From DMER64 sp964554535 (GTDB lineage: Bacteria > Bacteroidota > Bacteroidia > Bacteroidales > UBA932), in NCBI GenBank assembly GCA_964554535.1, contig CAZKPB010000013.1:1-64000 (forward strand): a DNA stretch of 64,000 nucleotides. Direction: 5' to 3'. Positions 26,114-34,475 of the stretch are shown in pieces. Under the pieces are notes generated by a model. It was not told the origin of the DNA. It saw only the letters and a list, made by a program, of their open reading frames with translations, and searched no databases. A program made the translations under genes and the position numbers. Numbering within the stretch: position 1 is the stretch's first letter; each line of letters opens with the position of its first letter.

Positions 26114-26846
26114 AAATTTGCACGCCAACATAGGCGATAAAGAAATATTGCAGGGCATTGACCTGGAAATCAAGGCCGGTGAAGTACACGCCATCATGGG
26201 TCCCAACGGCTCCGGAAAATCCACGCTGGCCGCGGTGCTGGCCGGACGCGAGACCTTTACCGTAACACAGGGGTCGGCCTTTTTTTTGGGTAAGGACCTG
26301 CTGACCATGGCTCCGGAGGAACGGGCACGGATGGGCCTGTTTCTGGGTTTTCAGTATCCCGTGGAAATTCCCGGACTGACCAATGTCAATTTCATGAAGG
26401 CCGCTATAAACGAAAAACGCAAATATCAGGGTCTGTCGCCGTTGTCGGCGGCCGAATTTCTGAAACTGATGCGAGAGAAGATGGCCTTGGTGGATATGGA
26501 TGCCTCTTTTGGAAGCCGCGGCGTGAACGTGGGGTTTTCCGGTGGCGAGAAAAAGCGTAACGAGATTTTTCAGATGGCTATGCTGGAACCCAAACTGGCT
26601 TTTCTGGACGAGACCGACAGCGGCCTGGACGTGGACGCCCTCCGCGTAGTGGCGCAGGGAGTCAACAAGCTGAAAACACCGCAGACATCGGTGGTGGTGA
26701 TCACCCACTACCAGCGGTTACTGGATTATATTGTGCCGGACGTGGTGCACGTATTGTACAAGGGACGCATCATCAAGACGGCCGGCAAAGAACTGGCTTT
26801 GGAAGTGGAAGCGCACGGATTTGATCATATTATCAACGAACAATGA
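26100..26846 (+). CDS. sufC: Fe-S cluster assembly ATPase SufC
   Basis: The ABC-type ATPase of SufBCD, 248 residues. It has Walker A GPNGSGKSTL near 34-43, the Q-loop GFQYPVEIPG, signature FSGGEKKRNEI near 145-155, Walker B LAFLDETDSGLD and switch histidine in VVVITHYQRLL. The ATG lies inside the end of the PnuC-like gene (14-nt overlap), and sufD starts within its stop (ATGA). Confidence 0.97.
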   Translation: MLKIENLHANIGDKEILQGIDLEIKAGEVHAIMGPNGSGKSTLAAVLAGRETFTVTQGSAFFLGKDLLTMAPEERARMGLFLGFQYPVEIPGLTNVNFMKAAINEKRKYQGLSPLSAAEFLKLMREKMALVDMDASFGSRGVNVGFSGGEKKRNEIFQMAMLEPKLAFLDETDSGLDVDALRVVAQGVNKLKTPQTSVVVITHYQRLLDYIVPDVVHVLYKGRIIKTAGKELALEVEAHGFDHIINEQ

Positions 26847-27892
26847 AGAACGCGATCTATACTTACCTGCCGGAAATGAAAAAGACGTTCCGTTGCCGGG
26901 TACCTATGGAAGGCATTACACAGGTATTTCTGGTGGACGGCGTATTACAGGAAATTCCGGCCAATCTGCCTGATGGCATAAGTCTGTCTTCGGGGGTGGA
27001 AGGACTCGGCGTGGAAATGCGAGTGGCGGCCCGTACACAGGAATCGGCCCCGGTGCAGGTGATCAGTGTGCGCAAGGAAAATTTTCCGCAACCTCTGGTT
27101 TTTGCAAACCGGTGGGTAGTGGAAGAAGGGGCCCGCGCCCAGATAGTGGTTTGTGACCATACCCTGGAAACGTATCAGTACCATACCATAAGAAACACGC
27201 AGATTATTGTGGAAAAAGATGCCGCGCTGGATATCCTTTTTATGCAAAATGAACACAAAACGTCCCGCTATGTATTGAACATCCAGGCCAATCTGGCTGA
27301 AAACGCCCGTCTGGATTGCCATCTGCTGAGTCTATACGGAGGGGTTATTGAAAACAATCTGGATGTCACCATGAACCATCCGCTCGCTTCCTGTGATTTA
27401 AGTGGTCTGTATCTGGCAGACGGGACCCAGCAGATTGATTATAAGGTGAATGTAATACACCAAAGTGGGAAATGCAACTCCACCCAGTTGTTCAAAGGCA
27501 TTCTGGATAATCAGTCAAGGGCCTCTTTCCACGGACTTATCAAGGTAGCGCCGGATGCACAACAGACAGTAGCCTATCAGGCTAACCATAATCTGATGCT
27601 TACCAAAGAGGCCAAAGTGGTTTCGCAACCGCAATTGGAAATTTATGCCGATGATGTGGTTTGTTCGCACGGTTCCAGTATTGGCATGACCGACCCGCTG
27701 GGCCTGTTTTACCTGCGTTCGCGAGGCATTCCGCTGGAAGAAGCGCAAATGCTTCAACAAATGGCCTTTGTGCAAGATGTGCTGGGGAAAGTGAAAACAC
27801 AAGCCATAAGGGAACGTCTGGAAAAAATGGTGGAAAGCCGTTTGCGCGGTGATTTCTCCCGTTGTTCGCATTGCACCATGCACTGTTGTTAA
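26843..27892 (+). CDS. sufD: Fe-S cluster assembly protein SufD, short form
   Basis: The SufB-like partner in SufBCD. It has 349 residues, noticeably shorter than typical SufD (over 400). The N-terminal helical region is missing or reduced, while the beta-helix core is present (HTIRNTQIIVEKDAALDI; QIDYKVNVIHQSGKCNSTQLFKGIL; ASFHGLIKV) along with the family C-terminal segment CSHGSSIGMTDPLGLFYLRSRGIP near 272-295. The protein ends in CSHCTMHCC (341-349), four cysteines and two histidines in nine residues. The ATG overlaps the sufC stop. The short N-terminus is real for this frame, since the upstream space is sufC. Confidence 0.92.
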   Translation: MKNAIYTYLPEMKKTFRCRVPMEGITQVFLVDGVLQEIPANLPDGISLSSGVEGLGVEMRVAARTQESAPVQVISVRKENFPQPLVFANRWVVEEGARAQIVVCDHTLETYQYHTIRNTQIIVEKDAALDILFMQNEHKTSRYVLNIQANLAENARLDCHLLSLYGGVIENNLDVTMNHPLASCDLSGLYLADGTQQIDYKVNVIHQSGKCNSTQLFKGILDNQSRASFHGLIKVAPDAQQTVAYQANHNLMLTKEAKVVSQPQLEIYADDVVCSHGSSIGMTDPLGLFYLRSRGIPLEEAQMLQQMAFVQDVLGKVKTQAIRERLEKMVESRLRGDFSRCSHCTMHCC

Positions 27893-27960
27893 AAGAATGT
27901 GAATATCTTTTTATAGTTTTTGCGCTACCCCCTTCTTTTATGAAGTAACTTGCAATCCCA

Positions 27961-27985
27961 TTTCACCCCCAAAGAGGGTGTGAAA
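27961..27985 (+). other. Hairpin in the sufD-nrdJ gap
   Basis: TTTCACCCCC and GGGTGTGAAA can pair as a 10-bp stem with one mismatch and an AAAGA loop. A weak T-rich stretch follows (TATTTTATT). It may be the suf operon terminator or part of the nrdJ leader. The rest of the 126-nt gap holds no clear -7 box and no recognisable cobalamin riboswitch. Confidence 0.4.
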
Positions 27986-28018
27986 ACCTATTTTATTAAC
28001 TATCTGATTTGTACTGTT

Positions 28019-30580
28019 ATGGATTCTGAGCAAAAGAATGCTGCGACCGTTTATTCCTTAGAAGAAGCCCTGGCCAAGACAAAAGACTATTTTAACGGCG
28101 ATGAGCTGGCCGCTTCAGTATGGATAAACAAGTACGCCATGAAAGATTCATTTGGCAATCTTTACGAGTGTACTCCGGTAGATATGCACAGGCGTCTGGC
28201 CCGTGAGTTTGCCCGTATAGAAAACAAGTATCCCAATCCTATGACGGAAGACGAAATCTTTGAGTTGTTGGACCACTTCAAGTACGTGGTGCCTCAGGGA
28301 GGCCCCATGACAGGGATTGGCAATGACTATCAGATAGCTTCCTTGTCCAATTGCTTTGTGATAGGTCACAAGAATCCGGCGGACTCGTACGGAGGCATCA
28401 TGCGCATTGACGAGGAACAGGTGCAATTGATGAAACGGCGGGGCGGGGTAGGTCACGACCTTTCCCATATCCGTCCGGGCGGGTCACCGGTGTTGAACTC
28501 GGCCCTGACCTCTACCGGGGTGGTGCCGTTTATGGAACGTTACTCCAACTCTACGCGCGAGGTGGCGCAAGACGGACGGCGCGGGGCGTTGATGCTGACC
28601 ATCTCTATCAAGCACCCAGACTCCGAGGCCTTCATTGACGCCAAGATGGAGCAGAACAAAGTGACGGGAGCCAATGTGTCGGTCAAAATTGACGACGCCT
28701 TTATGTCGGCGGCCTTGTCGGGCAAACCATATACACAGCAGTATCCCATTGAATCCGACGTTCCCAAATACAAAAAAGAAATTGATGCCGCGGCCCTGTG
28801 GAAAAAGATTATTCATAACGCGTGGAAATCGGCCGAGCCGGGTGTGCTGTTCTGGGATACCATTCTGCGCGAATCCGTGGCGGACTGCTATGCAGACCTC
28901 GGGTATTGCACGGTGAGTACCAATCCCTGCGGTGAGATTCCCTTGTGTCCCTATGACTCGTGCCGCCTGATAGCCATGAACTTGTATTCGTATGTAAAAG
29001 ATCCTTTTACTCCCAATGCCAAGTTCAATATGGATCTTTTCCGTGAACACGCGGCCAAGGCCTTGCGCCTGAACGATGACCTAATTGATCTGGAAATGGA
29101 AAAGATTGAGGCCATTATTGCCAAAATTGACAAAGACCCGGAAGACGTGGAGGTAAAATCTGTAGAACGCAATCTCTGGCTCAAAATACGCGACAAATCC
29201 CTGGGCGGACGTCGTACCGGTTTGGGAATCACGGCCGAGGGCGATATGCTGGCGGCCCTGGGTCTGCGTTACGGTACCGAGGAAGCCTTGAGGGTGGGTG
29301 TGCACGTCCAGAAAAGCCTGGCTCTGTCGGCCTATGCCCAGTCGGTACAGCTGGCTGAAGAACGCGGGGCGTTCCCCATTTACGATGCCAACCGTGAATT
29401 GCGCAATCCCATGATAGAACGCATCCGTCAGGAAGACGAAGCATTGTACCGCAAGATGCATCAGGTGGGCCGTCGCAACATTTCCATGCTAACCATAGCC
29501 CCTACCGGCACAACAAGTCTTATGACGCAGACCACCAGCGGCATAGAACAGGTATTCATGCCGGTTTACCAGCGCAGGCGCAAAGTAAACCCCAATGATA
29601 AAAACGTCAAGGTATCCTTTACGGATAAAATGGGGGATGCCTTTGAAGAATATAACGTATTCCATCACAAGTTTCTTGACTGGGCCCAGATAAACGGCTA
29701 CCAAAGGGAAGAAGTGAAGCGGATGGACAAGGAAGATCTGGACAAACTGGTGGAACAGTCTCCCTATTACAAAGCCACTGCAAACGACGTGGACTGGGTG
29801 GCCAAGGTGAAGATGCAGGGCCAGATGCAAAAATGGGTGGACCATTCCATCAGCGTGACCGTAAACCTGCCCGCCGACGCCACGGAAGAACTGGTGGCCG
29901 AGGTGTACAAGACAGCCTGGGAATGGGGATGCAAGGGCATTACCGTATATCGCGACGGTTGCCGTACCGGAGTGCTGGTCTCTGCCGATGCCGCCGAGCC
30001 GTCCAAAGAAGGCAAACGGATTCACAGTATGCCCAAAATACGCCCTATTGCGCTGGATGCGGAAGTGATACGTTTCAAGAATGCCAACGAACAATGGATA
30101 GCTTTTGTGGGTCTGTATGAAGGATGTCCCTACGAGATATTTACCGGTAAACTGGAAGAGGACACCCGCAACATTCCCAAGTCCGTTACCATGGGGCAGG
30201 TGATAAAAGTGGTGGAACCCAACGGGTCGCGTTACGACTTCCAGTACATAGACAAATACGGGTATCCCAACCGCGTGGGAGGTATCTCCCATATGTTTGA
30301 CCAGGCTTACTGGAACTACGCTAAGCTCATATCCGGCGTATTGCGCAACGGCCTGCCGGTAGAAGAAGTGGTTCATCTGGTGGCTTCCCTGGAGCTGGAC
30401 AGCCAGTCCATCAACAACTGGAAGACCGGTGTGGAAAGGGCCCTGAAGCGCTACATCCCGGATGGAACCCAGGATTCATCGGACACCCCCTGTGAAAAGT
30501 GCGGTTCTACCGGCCATCTGTACTATCAAGAGGGATGCCTTATCTGTATGGACTGCGGTCACTCCAAATGCGGCGGATAA
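28019..30580 (+). CDS. nrdJ: Adenosylcobalamin-dependent (class II) ribonucleotide reductase
   Basis: Reduces ribonucleotides to deoxyribonucleotides using B12, without oxygen. It has 853 residues. By alignment to the known class II layout, Cys304 in NPCGEIP is the thiyl radical site with Asn302 and Glu306, and Cys112 and Cys315 are the internal redox pair; the 11-residue spacing from Cys304 to Cys315 fits. PTGTTSLMTQTTSGIE (near 496-511) is the PTGT phosphate loop. The C-terminus is a zinc-ribbon-like CEKCG...CMDCGHSKCGG. The first family-like Met is at 28019; the upstream extension of the frame runs through the hairpin region. ispE follows after 10 nt. Confidence 0.95.
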   Translation: MDSEQKNAATVYSLEEALAKTKDYFNGDELAASVWINKYAMKDSFGNLYECTPVDMHRRLAREFARIENKYPNPMTEDEIFELLDHFKYVVPQGGPMTGIGNDYQIASLSNCFVIGHKNPADSYGGIMRIDEEQVQLMKRRGGVGHDLSHIRPGGSPVLNSALTSTGVVPFMERYSNSTREVAQDGRRGALMLTISIKHPDSEAFIDAKMEQNKVTGANVSVKIDDAFMSAALSGKPYTQQYPIESDVPKYKKEIDAAALWKKIIHNAWKSAEPGVLFWDTILRESVADCYADLGYCTVSTNPCGEIPLCPYDSCRLIAMNLYSYVKDPFTPNAKFNMDLFREHAAKALRLNDDLIDLEMEKIEAIIAKIDKDPEDVEVKSVERNLWLKIRDKSLGGRRTGLGITAEGDMLAALGLRYGTEEALRVGVHVQKSLALSAYAQSVQLAEERGAFPIYDANRELRNPMIERIRQEDEALYRKMHQVGRRNISMLTIAPTGTTSLMTQTTSGIEQVFMPVYQRRRKVNPNDKNVKVSFTDKMGDAFEEYNVFHHKFLDWAQINGYQREEVKRMDKEDLDKLVEQSPYYKATANDVDWVAKVKMQGQMQKWVDHSISVTVNLPADATEELVAEVYKTAWEWGCKGITVYRDGCRTGVLVSADAAEPSKEGKRIHSMPKIRPIALDAEVIRFKNANEQWIAFVGLYEGCPYEIFTGKLEEDTRNIPKSVTMGQVIKVVEPNGSRYDFQYIDKYGYPNRVGGISHMFDQAYWNYAKLISGVLRNGLPVEEVVHLVASLELDSQSINNWKTGVERALKRYIPDGTQDSSDTPCEKCGSTGHLYYQEGCLICMDCGHSKCGG

Positions 30581-30590
30581 ACTGGTGTCT

Positions 30591-31376
30591 ATGGCTACGA
30601 CTGTTGTTTTTCCCTATGCCAAAATCAATATTGGTCTGCACGTGCTGAACAAGCGTCCGGACGGGTATCATAATATCCGGACATTGTTTTATCCCACCCA
30701 TCTGAAGGACGTGCTGGAAGTTACCGACGGTCAGCCTACTGATTCTCCGGTGCGTCTGTATACCTACGGTCTGCCCATTCCCGGAGAAGCTGAAGACAAC
30801 TTGTGTGTGAGAGCCTATAACTTGCTGGCAAAAGATTATCCACTGACTCCGGTCTGTCTGCATTTATACAAACAGATTCCGGCGGGAGCCGGTTTGGGAG
30901 GCGGATCATCGGATGCCGCTTTTTGCCTTATGGCGCTGAACAAGCACTTTCAATTGCAGTTGCTGTGTGAGACGTTAAAAACTTACGGAGCCCTATTGGG
31001 TAGCGACGTGCCTTTCTTTTTGCAATCATTATTGGACCCGCAACCTTTTCTGGCCTCGGGCCGCGGCGAAAGCCTTACTCCCTATTCTTTGGATTTGAGT
31101 GAATACCATATTGTATTACGGATTCCCCCGGTGCAGGTAAGTACGGCCCGGGCGTATGCGTCACTTACATTGAAAGAACACCCTGTACCGCTGGAAGCGT
31201 TGCTGGCACGACCGGTAACGCAGTGGCGTGATGTGGTGGCCAATGATTTTGAGCCGAGCGTGTTTGCCCAGTACCCACTTATTGCTTCCTACAAGGAAGA
31301 ACTTTACCAACAGGGGGCGGTCTATGCGGCCATGACGGGTAGCGGGGCGGCCGTGTACGGAATTTTTCACAATTAG
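30591..31376 (+). CDS. ispE: 4-diphosphocytidyl-2-C-methyl-D-erythritol kinase
   Basis: A GHMP-family kinase of the MEP isoprenoid pathway. It has 261 residues. The N-terminal PYAKINIGLHVLNKRPDGYH is the substrate-binding signature, PAGAGLGGGSSDAAF near 89-103 is the ATP-binding GHMP loop, and the C-terminal MTGSGAAVYGIF is the third GHMP motif. The ATG at 30591 is the only one fitting the family start; the longer frame overlaps nrdJ. It provides precursors used later in the window by the polyprenyl synthetase. Confidence 0.95.
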   Translation: MATTVVFPYAKINIGLHVLNKRPDGYHNIRTLFYPTHLKDVLEVTDGQPTDSPVRLYTYGLPIPGEAEDNLCVRAYNLLAKDYPLTPVCLHLYKQIPAGAGLGGGSSDAAFCLMALNKHFQLQLLCETLKTYGALLGSDVPFFLQSLLDPQPFLASGRGESLTPYSLDLSEYHIVLRIPPVQVSTARAYASLTLKEHPVPLEALLARPVTQWRDVVANDFEPSVFAQYPLIASYKEELYQQGAVYAAMTGSGAAVYGIFHN

Positions 31377-31387
31377 AAAAACGTTTC

Positions 31388-31395
31388 TATCTTTG
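31388..31395 (+). promoter_or_regulatory. -7 promoter box upstream of the phosphopantetheinyl transferase
   Basis: TATCTTTG matches TAnnTTTG and would give a leader of about 90 nt. The leader contains a small CCGTA/TACGG hairpin at 31459-31472; nothing else was recognised in it. Confidence 0.45.
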
Positions 31396-31492
31396 TGCCG
31401 TTAACCAATTAAACAAAGAAACTTTGGAACCTCCGAGTTGTTGTATCATCTTTTTGTCCCGTATGCGTACGGAATCTTTTACGCGTTAAGAT

Positions 31493-32134
31493 ATGGGACT
31501 GTATTATAGAGAAAAATTTAAAAACGGGGCGGAAATAGCTGTTTGGGAAATTACCGAGAAGGAGCCCGAACTGGCTAAAAAATGTGTGCTCCCCAATGAC
31601 GAACAGGAAGAGCTGGAATATATCACCAATCCCCAGCGCCGTTTGGAACGTCTGGCCGTACGGGCCCTGCTGGATATTCTTTTTCCGGAAAAAGTATACT
31701 TGCGCTATCACGACAACGGAAGGCCGTATTTAGGCAATTCCATTGTTGAACTGAGCATTGCGCACACCAAACGCTTTGTGTGTGTGCTTACGCACCCCTC
31801 CTTGAGTGTGGGCGTGGATATGGAATCTCTCACCCGCAATTTTGATTCAGTGGAAGCCAGGGCGTTGCATACGGGCGAGTTGGATTTTCTGTCCGAACGG
31901 GAAGAAGTGCGCAATCATCAGTTGGCTATTCTGTGGTGTGCCAAGGAAGCGATGTTCAAGTATATGTCGGTCAATGATGTGGATTTTCAAAAGCAGATTA
32001 TCGCGGAACGTTTCACTCCGCGCGAAGAGGGCGACCTTGAGGTTTGTTTTATTGACAAGGAAGGTGAGGAGGACTGGTTTGATATGGCGTACTTCACCTT
32101 GGATGATCACGTTATTGTATACGTAGTGGCGTAG
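31493..32134 (+). CDS. 4'-phosphopantetheinyl transferase superfamily protein
   Basis: Attaches the phosphopantetheine arm of CoA to carrier proteins. The 213-residue, Sfp-like length contrasts with short AcpS. The magnesium-binding motif GVDMES (Asp109, Glu111) and the WCAKEAMFK motif (Trp148, Lys151, Glu152) are both intact, and NGRPYL-SIAHT near 77-92 matches the family. The target carrier protein is not apparent; the cell's acyl carrier protein is the simplest guess. The 3' end overlaps the convergent DUF2156 gene by 23 nt. Confidence 0.93.
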   Translation: MGLYYREKFKNGAEIAVWEITEKEPELAKKCVLPNDEQEELEYITNPQRRLERLAVRALLDILFPEKVYLRYHDNGRPYLGNSIVELSIAHTKRFVCVLTHPSLSVGVDMESLTRNFDSVEARALHTGELDFLSEREEVRNHQLAILWCAKEAMFKYMSVNDVDFQKQIIAERFTPREEGDLEVCFIDKEGEEDWFDMAYFTLDDHVIVYVVA

Positions 32135-33002
32135 CCACAAATTTTTCCAACAGATAGGCCGGCTGGTAACTGAGTTTGGCCAGGCGTAACCCCTGGTCCC
32201 CGCTGTCGTCTTCTCTGTTTATATAGACAGTCTGCGGATATTTTTGCAGCGTTCTTTCCACAAATGTTTGGTTAATAAACTGATAAAGGCCCTTGTATTG
32301 GATGAACGCTTTTTCTATATGTACAATATACGTATTGCTGTTGAGCGGTTCGCCCACCGTGTAGGCCACCGGCAGGCCGTTGAGGCGTACTAAAAGTCCT
32401 TCTACCCGCAATGCTTCAAAATGGTTCAAAATACGCCGCACGGCACAGGTCTCCTGACGCAGTCCGGTACTCTTGGAACAATTTATAGTAGCGCACCAGC
32501 GCTCGTTGAAGTCCATACAGTCGGCAATATTTTGAGCTGTGATGGGTTCCACGGTGCATTGGGGGTATTCACGCTTAAAATTATTCAGGAGATTCCGCTT
32601 GGCCTGCCATTTCTTGCCCTTGAGGGTAAGTAAGTCTTGTGCCAGATAGATGTAGTCAAAACTGTCCCGGTGGGGACTTATGGAAAAAGCGTCCCCAAAA
32701 GTGGCGGAGAGCGTTTCGCATTCCTCCCGGCTCATTCCCATAATGGTAAACGGCTTTCCGGCGGCAAGCAACCCGTTGACCACCTCGGGGTCGGGACTGC
32801 CGGAAAAAAGATAACCATAGCCGCCACTGCACAAAACAAAACCCGGATGTCCGTTCAGGGAGAGCGGACACCACAGGGTATCAAAATTCAAGGCCCAGCT
32901 GTAGAGGGAGGTAAAACAAAACTCGGTACCCTGTTTGTCTTCGGCAACCAGCAGGGCGTCTATTGCTGATTTGTCTGCCAGGGTGATGGGTCTGAATTCC
33001 AT
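32112..33002 (-). CDS. DUF2156 (phosphatidylglycerol lysyltransferase-like, GNAT-fold) protein
   Basis: A 296-residue cytosolic protein of the DUF2156 family, a double-GNAT fold related to the soluble domain of MprF-type aminoacyl-lipid synthases. The family signature is in KRNLLNNFKREYP near 133-145, the FNERW segment, and the C-terminal YINREDDSGDQGLRLAKLSYQPAYLLEKFVA. No membrane helices are present, so lipid lysinylation is not implied. It is the last gene of the S41-S37-DUF2156 operon, 5 nt after the S37 gene, and its tail overlaps the phosphopantetheinyl transferase gene. Confidence 0.85.
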   Translation of the reverse strand: MEFRPITLADKSAIDALLVAEDKQGTEFCFTSLYSWALNFDTLWCPLSLNGHPGFVLCSGGYGYLFSGSPDPEVVNGLLAAGKPFTIMGMSREECETLSATFGDAFSISPHRDSFDYIYLAQDLLTLKGKKWQAKRNLLNNFKREYPQCTVEPITAQNIADCMDFNERWCATINCSKSTGLRQETCAVRRILNHFEALRVEGLLVRLNGLPVAYTVGEPLNSNTYIVHIEKAFIQYKGLYQFINQTFVERTLQKYPQTVYINREDDSGDQGLRLAKLSYQPAYLLEKFVATPLRIQ

Positions 33003-33007
33003 AATAA

Positions 33008-34474
33008 TTATTCTGCCAGCCAGGCATTAAGTTGCTGCATCAGTTCTTGCCGCATGGCTTCCGGCAAGGTGCCTATGCGGGTGGAGTGGCTTCCTCCGGG
33101 TTGTACGTAATACAGTACGTTGGGTTTGTTTGGATTGGGTACCGCAGCCGCGCTCCAGGGGTCCCACTCGCCGTAGATAAAGACCATCTTTGCGTCGCTG
33201 TTTTTCACAAAATCACTCATTTTCTTGTATAGCGCCGTATTAAACCGGGGTTTGTAAAAATCGGGGAGGAACAGGTCCTTCATATAGCCTTTGGCACTCT
33301 TGAGGTCCATAGCCGGCATCTTTTGGGTTACCCATTTTCCGGCTACCGCGGTAGAATCAAATACCACTTCTTTTCCTCTGGCTTTTTGCCGCTCTCTTTT
33401 CTTGGCAGCCATCTTCAGTTTCGTGGGACCGTCGGGCACAAAACGGGTGCGTTCCACCTTGAAGCGGAATGGAGCGGTATCGTAGCCGTAATACCCCAAT
33501 TCCTGGGCGGCCTGGATAAAGAAGGCTTGGGTGGGTGTCTCACGCATCAGGTAATCGGGCGAGGCAACGGCAATAAAGTGGGCAAACTGTAACGAGTCGG
33601 GGGCGCTTGGAGAAGGAATTTTATCTACAGGGGTGCCCCATTGCCAGAAAGCAAAGGAATATTCCAGTACGGCATAGTCGTAAATATCACTCAGGGGCAG
33701 GGTAAACTTCATATCGGCGTCATTGCAGAATTTGGTAAAGGGCTTCATAAGGCTGTCTTTCCTTATCAACAGTTCTTTCTGGAAATTCAACACCCGCTCG
33801 CGGTCGGCGGCCGAGCCAACCTTTTGGGCAATGAAGGGCTCGTGACGACCGTCTTCCGCACCCCGGCACAAAGGACCCACGTAAGAAACGGTGATGTCTA
33901 CGTCGTCGGGATAATAAGAGCGGTACATCAATGCGGTTTGCCCGCCTTTGCTGATGCCGGTATCAATCCATTTGCCGGGATATATGTCGCGGAACAGCTC
34001 ACGGACAATATGCACATCATTCATAGCCAGATCTGCGTTGAGGTATTTCCAGACTCTGGGCTGTGGCGTGGATTTGGAAAAATAGCGGTGTTCCACAACT
34101 ATGAGGTTGGCGTCCAGCAGGCGGGACAATTCTTCGCGGTATCGCGGGCTGGAAGCATAATCCGCCCCGTAGCCTTCTGTCACCAATACTGTGGGACGGT
34201 CAAATCCAACGTGCATCACAAAAACGCGCTGGTCAAAAAAGCCGTCGCGGATACTTTTGGGGTTTACCATCTGGCGGACGGTAATCAGGTATTTTTCTTT
34301 GAAATCGTTACTTTCCATACGGGTGACGGAAGTCACGTTTTCCAGGTCTGTGAGCGTCTGTTCAAAAGTCTTTAAGGAAGTGCGGGGGCTTGTTAGGGTC
34401 TGTGCCGGTGCAGCCTGGGTGGAGAGCAGGCAAATCGTCAACAGCAGTGGGAAAAAGGAGTGTTTAAATTTCAT
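33008..34474 (-). CDS. S37-type (PS-10) serine aminopeptidase, secreted
   Basis: A 488-residue exported alpha/beta-hydrolase peptidase. The signal peptide is about 1-25 (ending AAPAQ). The nucleophile elbow is GISKGGQTA near 173-181, VVEHRYFSKSTPQP marks the S37/S28-like family, and GEWDPWSAAAV and GGSHSTR supply the acid and the catalytic histidine near the C-terminus. Family members remove di- or tripeptides from N-termini, so peptide feeding in the periplasm is inferred. The ATG at 34474 leads straight into a standard signal peptide. It starts 1 nt after the S41 lipoprotein gene. Confidence 0.87.
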   Translation of the reverse strand: MKFKHSFFPLLLTICLLSTQAAPAQTLTSPRTSLKTFEQTLTDLENVTSVTRMESNDFKEKYLITVRQMVNPKSIRDGFFDQRVFVMHVGFDRPTVLVTEGYGADYASSPRYREELSRLLDANLIVVEHRYFSKSTPQPRVWKYLNADLAMNDVHIVRELFRDIYPGKWIDTGISKGGQTALMYRSYYPDDVDITVSYVGPLCRGAEDGRHEPFIAQKVGSAADRERVLNFQKELLIRKDSLMKPFTKFCNDADMKFTLPLSDIYDYAVLEYSFAFWQWGTPVDKIPSPSAPDSLQFAHFIAVASPDYLMRETPTQAFFIQAAQELGYYGYDTAPFRFKVERTRFVPDGPTKLKMAAKKRERQKARGKEVVFDSTAVAGKWVTQKMPAMDLKSAKGYMKDLFLPDFYKPRFNTALYKKMSDFVKNSDAKMVFIYGEWDPWSAAAVPNPNKPNVLYYVQPGGSHSTRIGTLPEAMRQELMQQLNAWLAE

Positions 34475-34475
34475 G

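Noticed and set aside
27893..28018. Possible cobalamin riboswitch upstream of nrdJ
   Set aside because: The gap is only 126 nt and shows no B12-box-like sequence; only one imperfect hairpin was found.
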